Origin: Gerris lacustris
Lineage: Eukaryota; Arthropoda; Insecta; Hemiptera; Gerridae
DNA: 64,000 nt
Assembly (NCBI GenBank): GCA_951217055.1
Contig: OX578282.1
Coordinates: 17,733,877 to 17,797,876, forward strand
Direction: 5' to 3'
Shown here piece after piece: positions 1 through 13,208 of this stretch (within the stretch, counting starts at the first letter, position 1; each line of letters starts with the position of its first letter). The notes under the pieces are model-generated. The model did no database searches, was not told where the DNA came from, and saw only the letters and a program-made list of their open reading frames with translations. The translations under genes were made by a program, and so were the position numbers.

Positions 1-374
1 TGTTCTGATGTCAATGTGATTAAATATCAAACTGCAAAAAACCACAACAGATTGTGATAATGGGTGCTTGAGCCATACTGAGGCTTGTCATCCGGTGTGT
101 GGTCCGACAAACTTCAGAACAGGCTTGCCAAGCTGCAGGGCGTAGGAACAAGGCTTAAGAATATTTGCCACTCTAAGCCAATGGGTGAATCCCAATGATT
201 AGACATAGTTTATACATTCATTCTTAGCCTATGGTTCAAATAATATAAATCTGGAGTCGCTTGAATTTATTGTACTCAAGCAGTACTTAAAATTATATGC
301 TTACTCTACTTGGTTTTAAAAGTGAACAAGAGCATTTTGATGAAATCAAATAACATAGTGAGCTAGTTACTTAC

Positions 375-2317
375 CCTATGACTTTTCTTTGGTACTTTGA
401 AACCATTTATTCTAATTTTGTTCTCAAAAAACAGTAATTCAGCTTTACTAAAAAAAAAAAAATGTTTAATTAAATTAATGTAAAGATCTGTCAAAGTTTA
501 ATCAAGAATTATTATTCAAAATTTAAATTTAATTATTACTTCCTTGCTATTCCTAATCCGGCTTTAATTACAGCATCAACTCTTGGTATAGATAAATAAG
601 ATGTGACTATCTTCGCATTTTTCTCTAACAGATCGTCCAAATCATCTTCATCTGATTCACTGTCTGAATCTTCGGCTTTTGTTTTAGTCTGAAACACAAG
701 TCAATAATTAAAATGCGTAACATAACAAGGCTCTGAAGTAATTTTAAATATAAAAGTAATTTGAAAATTATGTTCATTATTTTTTAGTTTCTCTCAATTC
801 ATAACATTTCACCTTGCCCGTGCACATGATTTGGCCTGCAGCCTTGAGGAATTTCTATCATACCAATAATATTAGTACAGCTGCTTCAAAACATCAAACG
901 TGTCTGTGTTTTATTGAATTGCTGCTTAATGAAGTTTTGGAGGAACGAGATAACTGGAAGTGTTTTTTACATACAGTACCCCCACACTAAGAGAAATGCT
1001 GTGATGGTATGTACTCGTATGTGTGGTTGGATAAATTGATCCAATCCACTGCTCGAAGGAAGATTGACAATTCTGCTTCAGAAAAGAAAAGGTTGCCCAT
1101 GCCTAAAGAATCTCCAAGGAATAAATGTAGTCTAATAATAACTAAAGGCTCAAAACTTGTTTAGGTTCCACCTGGGCGATGCTGCACCTAGTATAGTATT
1201 CAGTTGCAGGGTTTGTTCACTAAGAGTTAAGACAAAGCAACACAACACATATGAGATATTAACACTTATAGACAGAAGTGGTGACATCCCTTTGGCTTAG
1301 AGTTATTTAGACAAATAAATACTATCTCTCCTGTGGATAGAAGTAATAATATTCTTTATCAGTCTAAACTTCTGTTTCATATCTCGATAGTATCAGTGAA
1401 AAGACCACAGTACCATTAACGGTACTTCATCCAGACCTTTAAATTTATGAAGGATTTTATTTTTGCCTGTTTAATTCTTTTTAATAAATGCTAGCTTAGA
1501 GGTAACTAGCAAGTAGATTTACTTCAAATCTCACTAACTAAAGGGGATATGGATATGATTCTCATCAAATAAGACTTTGTGGGCAAAATGGGGTTTTCTT
1601 TAAATTTTGACATTTAATTAGATTTTGGTTATTAAGCACCTTATCTACCTGTTAGATAGGAAGGTATTCATATTAACTTAACTTATGTCATTGATTTTAA
1701 GCCTTGTTCACACGGTGGCTCTAATGTCACGACATTTAATGCCGTGAAATTGCATGACACTTGCCGTAACGACACTAAATGTCATGAGCTGTTCACTCGC
1801 CCTCTCCACACTGTTGTGACAGTTCTTCAAAGTAGCAAACCAGAACAAAGCAATTTAATAGTTTATGTAGTGTAATCAAATTTTATTACAACTTAATTAA
1901 AAAGGTTATTCTACGCATTCAACAAGCAGTGACGTGACATGTAGTGCCATAATAAAAACGTTTTGATATTTGACATTAGATGACACGGCACTACTGTTCA
2001 AACGACGACACCCTGGTGACACTATAATGTCGCGAGATTAGTGCCACCGTGTGATCGAGGCTTAAGAAATTCTTAAAATAATTTTATCTACTAGCCTTTT
2101 TTTCTCGAGTATATTTTAATCGACTTGGTTGATTAAAATATAAAATATTAGGCAACGAACAGCCAGTTTTTAAATAAATTGACTTAACTGCTTGATAACA
2201 AGATAAACTACTATAATTACTACAATTAGCAAGAAAACTGTGATTTGTACTAAGCACTTTCGGAAAATTGTTAATTAAAATTTTAGAAATAAATCTATTG
2301 TAGTTAAAAATAACCAT
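375..2317 (-). CDS. MTRES1: MTRES1-like mitochondrial transcription rescue factor, 5' part (3' end outside window)
   Basis: MTRES1 (human C6orf203) is a mitochondrial S4-like RNA-binding protein that supports mitochondrial transcription and ribosome rescue. Two exons are clear on the minus strand. Exon 540-688 follows a 'tttcag' acceptor and encodes an acidic DSDSESDEDD stretch and then VDAVIKAGLGIAR; it ends in a split Asn codon (AA|gtaata). Exon 375-447 follows a T-rich 'ag' acceptor, completes the Asn and reads KAELLFFENKIRINGFKVPKK before gtaagt. This matches the family core (GLDIGRNKVEDAFY...LNEEK). The likely first exon is about 2091-2317: a Met followed by about 70 residues with no Asp or Glu but many Lys/Arg, as in a mitochondrial presequence, ending RLKYTREKK. 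Its donor is unclear: AAG|GCTAGT would be a GC-AG intron in phase, while the nearest GT donor is out of phase with exon 2. The C-terminal exons lie left of the window. The two inner exons are secure; exon 1 is inferred. Confidence 0.83.
689..1700. other. MTRES1 first intron, no gene seen
   Basis: About 1 kb of AT-rich sequence between the second MTRES1 exon and an inverted-repeat element. I checked both strands for exons that could bridge the putative first and second exons and saw none that I could support. Confidence 0.5.
1701..2061. mobile_element. 361-bp non-autonomous TIR element (MITE) in MTRES1 intron 1
   Basis: The two ends are inverted copies of each other: left gccttgttcacacggtggc, right (reverse complement) gcctcgatcacacggtggc, continuing with similar CTAAT...CGACATT sequence. 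TTAA lies directly outside both ends (1697-1700 and 2062-2065). This can be read as a TTAA duplication, as in piggyBac, or a TAA/TTA duplication, as in PIF/Harbinger. The interior has no ORF but repeats short motifs such as tgacat and its complement. It sits about 30 bp downstream of the putative MTRES1 first exon. Confidence 0.8.
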
Positions 2318-3094
2318 ATTTTCATAAATTAAGTTAAATAAAAGTTAAAATATAAAATAATAAGAATCTATAACTTCCTAAGAACTAATAACCTGCTCGG
2401 ATGAAACCTCTCTTGTTTTGAAAAATGAAAAATAAAAAATAACGCAGTGATGCTCAATCGTTTTTTAGAAAATGTAGAACTTATTTTATGAAACTAAATA
2501 GTTCTTCTTTTAAAATAAAATCCATGTTAAAATTGATGGTTTATTATAAAGTATTTTTAGTAAAAACAATATTGGTGATATTTTACAACTTATTTAAAAG
2601 TATTTTAATGATTCTGTGCCTTGAGGATTGTTTTCGACACTTCTCATCTGTTGTCTTTTTTTATTTATGTTAGTTCCCTGGGTGTTCGACGAGTGGTTGG
2701 AATGTAGGGATTAGTACTAATTTATTAATTATGTATTTTATATTATAAATAGTAGCTATTTTATTAATTTTTGTATATAAGCTTTCAGTTGATTAATTCA
2801 AATTGTTAACTTATCGCCTACGGTATGAAGACCTTGAGTGGAAATTCAGGCCGTGTTGTATAATCGAGAGAATAATAATTCAACCAAGCCCCAAGCGTCG
2901 TCTAGTTCCTCGGATTCCCAGTAGGATGGCATTAAAGTTATTGAATTTTCTCGTCCGTCACAGTTTCGTTTTATTTTTGGCGAAATGAACGAAACCCTAC
3001 TCCGTGTAGTTTTTAGATTTTAACATAAGGCATCTAGTGACAAAAGAAGTAAGAGTTCTTGCAACGTTGCTGTGAAAGTTTCATCTTCCTAAAG
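2318..3094. promoter_or_regulatory. Candidate divergent promoter and 5' UTR region between MTRES1 and the zinc-finger gene
   Basis: MTRES1 runs left from 2317 and the zinc-finger gene runs right, with its first coding exon starting at a splice acceptor (4066), so that gene needs an upstream non-coding exon. Part of this interval (about 2820-3090) is less AT-rich, has several CpGs, and ends in a plausible donor (aaag|gtaaag at 3094/3095). No TATA or initiator motif could be fixed. This is inferred from gene geometry and a splice consensus only. Confidence 0.35.
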
Positions 3095-4066
3095 GTAAAG
3101 AATTTCTTCATGTTCGATTCATTACATAGTTAATCAAATAATCGTTGAGAACACGGTCAAGTTTCGTTCTGTACATTTATTGAATTTTCTTTCTGTGCTG
3201 GGTTTATTGTTTCACAAGTCTGGTGGTTCAATTTGTAGAATTTCGTGTTCTGTTCTAATCAAAGTAAATAATCTTCATGTATCTAAACCCCTCAAGTATT
3301 CATTGGTCAATATCGTGTGCCTGCTGCTTTGTCTCTATTGTTAACATTCTAGCCTTACTCTTCACTTTAAATACGAACTTATTGCACTTAGTCAATATAT
3401 TATACCTAAGTTTTAAAACTTGTTACATAGGTATTTTGCTGCAGTTAAATTTTAAGGGAGTTCATAGATTCTCCATAAGTATTATGCTAATGTCATCTTC
3501 AGGTTTGAAGGACATATCTCTCTCAAAGTAATCAATTAATAAATCATTGGCTTTAGCTTTATAATTAAATATTAACTGGCTTTTGGTTAATTTAAACCCA
3601 TTTAATGCCAAATGAAATTTGTTGAAGTGCCATACATTCTTAATCTTAATGTTTACAAACTTTTCACGGATTTAGATTATGTTTTTAAAGTTAATGAATA
3701 TTATTATGTAGTTTTTTAACAGAAGACAATAGAGTTTTAATAAGTAACTGCAAAAGGAGGTGTTGAAGAGCCCTAGATTTTAACTCTGCAATGATAAAAA
3801 AAAATTTAAGGGGGGGGGATTTTTTATACTACCTTAAGCTCAGTGAGACTTTAATTATTGATATTTTAAGTTGAATGATTTCACCTCATTCCTAGTCAAC
3901 ACATTTGTACCATCTGTAAATTTGCCCTTTTCCAAATTAATTTAGTGGCATAAGACAATTGTTACAAATAATATTAACTTTTTAGTGGGGATTGTTATAC
4001 TTGTCAATTAATGATTTACTAAGAGATTTTATATTAAATGTGATAATAATTTTTTTTTTTTTTTAG
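3095..4066 (+). other. Presumed 5' UTR intron of the zinc-finger gene
   Basis: AT-rich sequence ending in a long T tract and 'ttttag' acceptor directly upstream of the AACC-ATG start context. A small ORF at 3277-3531 is hydrophobic and low in complexity and I do not regard it as a gene. No element with inverted ends was seen. Confidence 0.45.
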
Positions 4067-4070
4067 AACC

Positions 4071-7000
4071 ATGGAAATTCAGGGTATGGTTGCGTGCCCT
4101 GTGTGCACCCTGTACCTAAGGGAAGGGATGTCCATGCACAGCCACTTGGACACACATCCGAAAGATCAGGTCATCGAAGCTTTAGTTAGAATGTATTCTT
4201 CAGAGAGAACTATGCCCTATCCTCACTCTCCAGCTTCTTCTATAGTAGGATCATTCCTTCCTGTAGTATCTGAAGAGCATGTCGCCAGCTATAAACTGCA
4301 GCAAGTAACAAGTGTGATTCACCAGCCCATACTTCCTTACCCGGTATACAGCCATCAGCCACCCTACATACCAGCCGGCCACTATGTTCCTGAACCTCCA
4401 CAGGAGTGTGCGAAAAGCAATTTGTTGGCTTTGGAAAGTACAGATATGACCTCGAACTCGGTGATAAATTTGTCTCAAGTCCAAGACTATTCGACGAACG
4501 TGGACAATGGGATGATGTCTCATCATCACCATGGCTCTGTGGGTGAGGCCATCGTAAGGCATATGGATCACTTGGATTCACATCATGACGATTCAGTGGA
4601 AGTGTTCAAACCTGAAGTTCTGTTTGTCACACCGAATGTGGAAGACGAAGAAGTTGCGGAATCCCCTCCTACCAGCCCACGATCAGCAATATCAGTGAGA
4701 ACAGATCTCACAGACCAAAGAAATCATCATGAGAGTGAAATGTACGAAGAATATATTCTGTCAGACTGTAATTATCAAGATGAGGCTGCGAGACATGCTG
4801 ATCAGGAATCGTCAAAAAATCAAGGTATTTATTATAAATTTCCCGTTTATTTCATAATTACAGCCCTTAATTAATTTATTTTTTTTAATATATATATATA
4901 ATCTTATTGTACACTTCACTTAATTTAAGATATCAGCAATTTTTTATGTGTCTGACAAATAAAGAAGAAGATAGTCTGGTCTTCACACTTGATTTTTTTT
5001 TAAGGAAATACTTGTTAACACCCAATTTTTATTAGGTAGAAAAAAATGATCACTTAAGATATTTTAAAATTCTTTAGGTCACTTTACTAAAATTAGTTGA
5101 CCCTATTGATATTTTTTGAAAGTTAATAAAACTCAAAATATATATATAATATCATTTTTTATAATTAACTGATTAATTTTGCTCATTAAGTTTTATTTAC
5201 TTTCTTAACTGACTAGAACATCATAACTTTGTTCTGGTTTTTCATTTCTAAATTTGCATGAAAATTGCTTTAAAAAAAAAATTCTTTTGTTTAATAAAGT
5301 TACAAGTAAGTGATGGATATTTTGTGTCATTTATTTATTTATTTTTTTTTTTTTAAATAATCATACCTTTGTTAAAATTTGTTAAACAATAATACTACAA
5401 ATAATACATTACATAATTACATATTTTACAAGTGATTTAATATATTGGCGCATCTAAGGTTATCTCTCCACTAAAGAACATAAAGTTCTGTGTCGTGAAG
5501 AGAGATTATTATTTTTATTCATTCGGGTGTTTAGAGTTACTATATTAGTTTGCTTGTGAATTAATTATAACACTTAATACGTCATCATACTTGAAATGTT
5601 TTGACTATAATGTTGAATTAGAGTCTGATATTTATTATTTTATTATCAATATTTTAATAATTTTATTTTGCTGCTAAAGGTCATTTTATTTTTAATTCAT
5701 ATTTGGTAGTGAGAGGTTCATTTATTGTTGTTTATTTTAAGAGAAGCCACTTACTGTAATACTTCTATTTTCTTTTTAGTTTTATCAACTTAATATTTTC
5801 TGTTATATTTTTAGTATTCTATCGGAGACCTTGTTAAAGTTGCTTAGTTGCGAACATACCTCATGTTTATTTATTGTTATTATTTATATTACACTTACCT
5901 AAAACTAATGTTTAAACAATTTTATACTTTTGCTTACAGATTTGGATGGGCATATGGACCTTAGAGTGGAAACAAGAGACCAGTCACTTGCAACTGAGGA
6001 AAGAATGCCACCCCAGGGAGAGATAACGGATCCCTCACCTCGACCTGAGTGGGTCCATCATGTGAGCAATGTAATTAATAACAATACACTTGGTTTATAA
6101 CTTAATGGTTGTAGTTAACATGTTATTTTTTTCAAAATTATAAAATAAGTCGATTGATATCCTCAGGTATTTAATGTTATATCCACTTATTTTTATTATT
6201 GGTTTGTCACCGGTGATATCAACATTAACTGTTATTAATGTTTTAGTTATTTCCAGGAGCTTATAGCTTGTTTAAATGTGTTATTAATGGTTAAAATGTG
6301 ATTTTTTTTTTAGGAAGAACCCATGTTGTCAAATGAGAATGTGTGGGACCTGAGAAGTGACCACAGTGAAAAGAAGCACGATGAGAACAAATATCCTTGT
6401 CTTTATTGTGATGAAAGCCTGGAAACACCTACAGATAGGAGAGTGCATATAGCGAATGTACATAGTTCCACACCCCAAGTCAAGACTGATAAGGATAAGA
6501 AAGAAGTCAAACTTAGTAAAGTATGTACTAAGTGTGATCGTACCTTTCCCTCGCTTAAATCGCTCCGAGAACACAATAAAATCGAGCATCCTCGTGCCCT
6601 TAAATCATGTGATATTTGCCAAGAAGTTTTTACAAATAAAAAAGCTTACATTCAACATCTAGTCAACATTCATCCCCTTGAGTGTAAGGTTTGTGGCAAG
6701 ACTTTCACCAAACCTAATAGCTTGACACTTCATCTCAAAACCCATATGAATGTTAAGCCTCATGTTTGCCACCTTTGTCCAAAATCTTTTGTAACTCCTC
6801 AGAAACTGAAGGAGCACATCAACGGCCATACCGGTGCAACTCCGATTTTATGCGACATGTGTCCTAGAACATTTAAACGTTATTCTAATTTGAAGCAGCA
6901 CAAAGATATTACACATTTCAAAGTCAAAAAGAAGAAAAAAGATTTCTTCTGCCATTGTGGAGAATCTTTTCAGTCGAAGAAGAAATTGTCTCGACACGAA

Positions 7001-7663
7001 GAAACCCACAATGTAAAACCTAAGCAGTGTCCTTTCTGTAACGAAAAATTTGTATACGTTACCAGTCTTACACGTCACATAAGGCGATCCCACGACTCCC
7101 ACTATCTCCCTAAACTAGCTAGTAAAAAAGCAAAAAATGTACAATGTCCTGTGTGTAATCTTACTATGCTCGAAACTTCCTTGACTTCACACATGAAGTA
7201 TCATTCCGAACATAAAAAATTTTCCTGTGCAATATGCGGTAAGAAATTCCACAAAAAGTGGAATCTTCATTTACACAAATGGACGCACGCTTCCAGAATA
7301 TCTAAACCTTACAAGTGTAACCTTTGTAAAGGAGCGTTTATCCGTTTTGGAGATTTCCAGGCTCATCTAAGATCTCATTTAGGACATAAACCGTTTACGT
7401 GCAATCACTGTGGTATGCAGTTCATCAGGAAGCAGAACTGGCAAAGGCATGAAAGAGAACACAGTGGTGTCAAAACACATGCCTGTCCCGAATGCGGCAA
7501 GACTTTCTTTAGGAGTTACTACCTCGCAGAGCACTTACGTGTACATAACGGCCAGAAGCCTTTCACATGTCATATCTGTAATAAAATGTCTACTACTAAA
7601 TCCAACCACAATAAACACCTCAAAACACACCACGCCAGGGAAGTTCTCAACACTGAAGGCTGA
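4071..7663 (+). CDS. Multi-C2H2 zinc-finger protein, probable nuclear DNA-binding regulator (741 aa)
   Basis: Three coding exons join in phase: 4071-4824, 5940-6061 and 6314-7663 (donors aag|gtattt and cat|gtgagc; acceptors cttacag and tttttag; TGA stop). The ATG lies four bases after a T-rich acceptor in good context (aaccATGG). Residues 9-29 form a lone C2H2 finger (C9, C12, H25, H29). About 290 residues of low-complexity linker follow, rich in Pro, Ser and His and then acidic. Exon 3 encodes 14 fingers from about residue 319 to 731. Finger 7 is degenerate: FFCHCGESF has one residue between its cysteines instead of two. Classical TGEKP linkers are mostly absent. There is no KRAB, SCAN or BTB domain and no visible ZAD cysteine pattern. 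It is likely a sequence-specific transcription or chromatin factor, but I do not recognise the orthologue, so no symbol is given. Confidence 0.92.
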
Positions 7664-8860
7664 ACTATTTAACTAATTAGGTATAATTTTATTTGTTTTT
7701 ATTCTTTAGTTGTTATTATTTCAAAGTATCCCCATATTCCTTTTTAAATGTTGATTAAACAAAGTTTTGTTTTTATTTTAACACAAAACAAATTTTAGGT
7801 AAATTAAATATTATTTTTATATTGAGGGTCTAAGGGGTTGTTACAAATTTTATTGGAAATCAAATCAAACCTCTACCTCATCTAGGTTTTTAATTAAATT
7901 TAGCAGCATATTTAATCTTGTTGATTCTTTTGTACAATTTTTTTTTATACTTTATGCAATAATTAATATTTTATTTTTAATTTATATTATAATTATTTTT
8001 CTTTTAAAAATTTGACATATAAATATATTCTTTTTAAAGTATTGTTATTTTAGTTTATTTTATTTATCGATATAAAATTATGTAAAAGGAAGTCCTAAAT
8101 ATTTTTTTTTTGTTTGAAGGAATGTTGAATATATACTTATATTAAGAGTAATCACAAAATAAATAACTACTCAGTTGCAATAAACTAAAAATAATATAAT
8201 AATAAACCATTTAGATATATTAAATTATCTATTCTTTCATTGATTATTTCACTATTAAAAATAAATAATAGACAAAAATAAATATTACATGGAATTGATT
8301 AGTTAAATAATATTTACAATTAATATTATTATTTTTGTGATATATTTTTTTGGGGGGGGAATTAGGTTAAGAAAGGACTTTTTTCATTTTAATTTAAAGA
8401 AAAAGATTTATTGATTTGTAAAAAGTGATTGATGAAAATTCATTGATAATTTTCCTTAATAGGGTGTTAGCAAGCATTGAAAAAAAATAAGGGTTCTATA
8501 GGACATTGAGGGAAAAATAAAATGTTTCATTTTACAGTTAAAACCTAGATATTTGTGTTTTATTGTTATTATTTTTTGCTTCCGAGCCTAATATTGTGAT
8601 CATTCTTCGGAATGAACTTTTTCATCTCCAAATTCTAAAATTCCTGGAGAGAAATCTGTTTTAAATGTCAGGGAACATTTTTGGTCTCTTTTCTATCTGT
8701 TCAAAATTTTTGTGAACCTATCGTCCAGATAAATTTACTATATACATGCTTAAGTATATTCTGAACTTATTAAATTAAAATTGTTATAACACTCAAATTG
8801 TTCCTGTTTTTAGACCAAACCCTTTTAAATTTGATCAAATGGATAAATTGAGGTTAATTT

Positions 8861-8892
<32 letters not shown>

Positions 8893-9587
8893 CATTTTTG
8901 TCAATTGGTTTTATAATGCTTACACTGTTAACTTTTTAATTTTCTGCTGAAATTTTAATTTTATTAAATGATTTTTTTTTAAAACAAAAAAAAGAGTTGC
9001 TGGCGACTCAATCAATACACCCCTTTAGACCTTAATTGTAATAAACATATATATTTAAATTGTATTATAAAAGAATATAACTTATAAGTAAACATAAAGA
9101 TTGATTTTTTTGTAGTGAATTTTTTCACTTGTATATTTCACTCTAATTTTCTATCGATACTCATTCAAACAGTTAGTTGTTTCTATAATTTTAGAATTGT
9201 ATAGATGTCTTTACTTTGATTGACTGTAAATCAAGGGGCGAGAGATGTATGTTTTATTATTTTTCTTTTAAATTCTATTTCACCTGAAGAATGTTACAAC
9301 TTGCTGGTCTGAGATATGTCTGTGGAGTTAAATATTCTGTAATATTAATACTAGAGACCTATATGAATTTATTTGTGGTAGTTTGGTGTCCTAATAGGGT
9401 GGGCAGTTTCTTTGATGACATGAGCCACTTATAATATATATGTGAATTTATCTGTTTGTGAAATATTCTAATATTTGTGCTTATTATACTGATATTGGTT
9501 ATTAATTTAAAGCCTAATATTGGTGACAATCTTGGAGCCACCCAGAGTGGCTTTGTGATTTTCAAGCGACTAACTGTGGTCCTATAA
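7664..9587. other. Zinc-finger gene 3' UTR and AT-rich intergenic DNA
   Basis: No coding exon recognised. Several AATAAA hexamers follow the stop codon (for example near 8158), so the poly(A) site cannot be chosen by eye. There is a (TA)n run at about 8862-8882. Confidence 0.5.
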
Positions 9588-10072
9588 GGGTGCATTCAGA
9601 ATCACTAACTAAGTCAACCAAGAAGTAACCAAAACAACCGACTGCAGTTGTAAACCTTCGGTTAATTTTTTGGTTCATCGGAGAAGTTGTGACCACTTCG
9701 ACCAAATCCGGAATACTGTTAGTCTGGTTAGTTAACCATAACGTTACCTTCGTAGCGCTAAATTCAAAATTTGAAAGCATTTTTACTTTACTACGAAGTG
9801 ATTTTGTAAAAACTTTATTTTGTTTTCTGTCTTTATTTTCTATCACTCCTAAACATATAATAAATAAAAAAAATTAAAAACGAGTACTCTTCACAAAATT
9901 GGTCGCAATTGCTTCTCAAACAGACCACAAGTTTATATATTTATAATCTGGTTGACTTATGCCTTACGTAAGACCCCTAGGCAGCTTGTATTATTTAAAG
10001 CTGTCATGACAGTTTTGAATCTTAACATTTAACTAACCGCTGGTGGACCAGTTAGTGATTACGTTCACATCC
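9588..10072. mobile_element. 485-bp non-autonomous TIR element, TWA-flanked (PIF/Harbinger-like)
   Basis: Left end GGGTGCATTCAGAATCACTA; right end read in reverse complement GGATGTGAACGTAATCACTA. Both continue ACT, giving 23-bp imperfect inverted repeats. It is flanked by TAA (9585-9587) and TTA (10073-10075), so the target site is not an exact duplication. The interior holds further short inverted segments (gttgtgaccacttcgacc) but no transposase. Short ORFs on both strands here are by-products of the repeat. Confidence 0.7.
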
Positions 10073-13000
10073 TTAGTTCAATTCTACAGACCGAATAATG
10101 ATTAATTTTTCTTCATAATGAAATCAGCTATTCATAGTTTAAAATAATTTTTCTCTCTACCCTTTCCTTAATAAGGCCAGTTTTAATGTAATTATTATAT
10201 TTTCATAATAAATCAATTTTTTTTCAAGCTTGGCAATTATTTTTCCTTCGGGAAGAGACTGATAATCTCTATTCATAATACGATTCCCTGTTATGTAATT
10301 TTCTTTTTAAAAACTTCAAATATTGTCTCATTATACATATCAGTTGATTTATTGTAACAGATGTTGTCTAATCTAATGTTTGGTATACTTATCATGAACA
10401 CAACTTGTTTGAAAGTCAACTTAACGTTGAAGTACATGCCATTATGTGAAACTAATTTATAGTAAATAATACAACATTTATAATAACATTTTTTATGTTT
10501 TTGACGTCAAACTGATAGTTTCTATGCTTTGTAGTTTATTAGTCTGAAGTTTTACTTAAAGTCAGTTTTGTTTAATGTGTCTACAATTATAGGTCAGTCT
10601 TTGAGGATCTATTAGATCCTATTTTATGTTTTATTTATGGTTGTCTTCTCTTTTAGTCACATCTGACTTTTAATTAAAATTATTATTTAACCCATATAAG
10701 ATTTTATAGAAACAATAGAACTGTTTGCATGTCACAAAATGTGTACAAACATATAAATATTTAATGCAGGCATTAGATATTGTGTGAATCCTAGAAAAAA
10801 ATATTTTTAACCCTTTGAAGAGATCATTCTTAAGGAAGTTGCACAAGAGTCATCATCTGCCAAATAAACTTAATAATGTCAAACACAATAATGTTGTTGG
10901 TGATGTTAATTGGTCATCAATCAAAATTTCCTCTCTGTATTTTACGTTTTACACCTTCCTGAACAAATTTAGTTTCGTGTCTGTCTGTCGTTCTTTTTAG
11001 CCAGGAAACCTAGATTATTACAAATCAATCTTGTTAAAAGATAGATTTTCAACATTTCTTTAATTTAATTTAAAGTGGTATAAATATGACTAACTAATTA
11101 GGATACCAAATACCAAAAAGAGGTCTTAACTTACCTTTTGGTCTTTTACACTTAAGATATGCTGGTAAAAGCATGTGGATATTATATAAAATCCCAAAAC
11201 AGTTAAGTTTGAGCAGACATTCTTTCAAATATTACTATTAAAATCTATTCCAAGAAACCAAACATTTTAAATAATAAATAAAAATATATTTTTAATTATA
11301 TGATGTTAATAAATAAATCTATATCTTATAGAGGAGACAATGTCAGATATGTTGTTAATCACACGAACCAAGAGATTTTAGGATTAACAAAATCTCTGAC
11401 TTGTTCTCCTGCGGTATATAGATTTATTAAAGTCTAGTAGCGGAAACCTACGCTATCTAAATGTTAATATAGGTCTGTTTATTGTGTACCCACAACAAAC
11501 AGACCTAATTTGAGCTAATTTAAATGACCTTAGAGCTAATTTGATGATTTATTATTATTGATTACACCTTGCGATCTCTTACTGATTTTCCCGAAAGAAA
11601 GTTTGATTATAATTAAAAATAAAAATCAGAATATTACCTCATACTAATATATAACTAATTTCTCTGTCAACTCCGTCAACACTCATCTTCTCCCTATATT
11701 TCTCCCTCTTAGATGTATAAAACGAGCTTCAAACACTTGTAAAGTAATCATTACCCTGATAATATTGTATATTTAAAACTTTTGTATATATGTATATTTA
11801 TTTAGTTTATAATTTCGTTTTGAGGTAATACACTGATTCAATATACTAATAACATTTGTATTGTCTATTTTTTTTTGCTATCGTCACTGAATATTAACTT
11901 TTTTCTGACGTTATACTTGTTATATATGTAACGAGTATACCATATACTTATATTTTTTTAAGAAGTGACATTTTTAGTACCTTATTTTAATTATTATAAC
12001 TGAATAAGTGTATCCTATCCTGTTTTTTAATATAAAGGTGGACTAGTCATCAATATAGCTCGCCCCTCGTTCTTTTCACATTTTATCTTTTCATTTTACC
12101 AAATAATTGGTAATTCACATTTCATTCATTTTTATTAATACTTGGCTTTAAAACTTAGGAATGATAATTTTTAGTAAAATTTACGTTGATTTTTAATAAA
12201 AAAATGTTTTTATATAGTTAAATACTGCTGCCCTGAATAATTATCTGACTTATATCGTCTGTTTTTCCTAAAAAAAAATGTCGTCTGCTATAAGCCATAT
12301 AGCAGGGGTTAAACTGCTGAGCAGGAGAAATAATAAATTAAACATATAATATTTCTTTGGAGCAATATGCCTATTATTAAAATACATTATTTTAATTGTT
12401 TTTTCCGTTTTAAATATAATATATAAATCATGCTAAAATTAGCAACTCTGATACTGCCGAAACAAATCTATGAACAACTAACTCAGGAGGGTTAAAAATA
12501 AACAGCAGTTGGACATTTTCATTTATTATGTCTTAGTTAAATTTATTTATTATATTTCTATATATTATAAGAAATAATGAATAAATAATTGTGCTATCAC
12601 TTATTATAGAATGTATTTTTATTTCATCAATACTCAGGTGCAATGAACATTTATGATAAAATCTATTGAATTTTTTTTTTTTCTTTATAAAATCTTTGTT
12701 TTGATCACTTTTCTCGGATTTTTTTTCTTTTTTGATGGATTTTATATAAAAAATAAAAATTTAGAAGGAAAAAATGAATAATTTTTAAAAAATAAAAATA
12801 ATTATTTTTTAATAAAAATTATATATAAATATATTTCTACTTATCTTTTATTGGTTATTGTATTTAATTTTTTCCTTTTCTTATATTTGTATAATGTTCT
12901 TTATTTTTTAGGAAATCAATTGTTAAATTTATTTTATATTCCTCGTGTACAAAATTTGTAAATATTTTTAAAAAATTTAATCAAACTTTTTTTAATAAGA

Positions 13001-13208
13001 AAGAAAAAAAATATCAAAATTTATGTATAAAATGTGCAATGAAACGAAACTTTGCACACTACTGAAAAAATTAAAAAAATGAAAAATGAAATTAACCTGT
13101 GTTTTATTTTATTGTTTGTTTTTAAAACTGAGTTTGGAAGAACCCTGTTTGAGCAATATTGGTCTTGTGTATTCTCCCCTTTTTTCCTTACCTTGTTTAT
13201 GTAAATTA
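10073..13208. other. AT-rich intergenic DNA with small hairpins
   Basis: No gene recognised. It contains a perfect 10-bp-arm hairpin at 11471-11506 (aggtctgttt ... aaacagacct) and the separate palindromic element at 11312-11428. A TTAACCCTTTGAAGAG motif at about 10807 resembles a piggyBac-type end, but no partner end was found. Confidence 0.5.
11312..11428. mobile_element. Short palindromic MITE, about 117 bp
   Basis: Nearly the whole segment folds on itself. The left arm begins aataaatctatatc and continues gagacaatgtcaga; the right arm in reverse complement begins aataaatctatata and continues gagaacaagtcaga. Both arms reach ttgttaat next to the central loop. The superfamily is not determinable and no clear target duplication was seen. 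Confidence 0.6.

Noticed and set aside
4240..4581. Minus-strand ORFs of 106-113 codons opposite zinc-finger exon 1
   Set aside because: They lie fully within a confident coding exon on the other strand, with no similarity or splice support.
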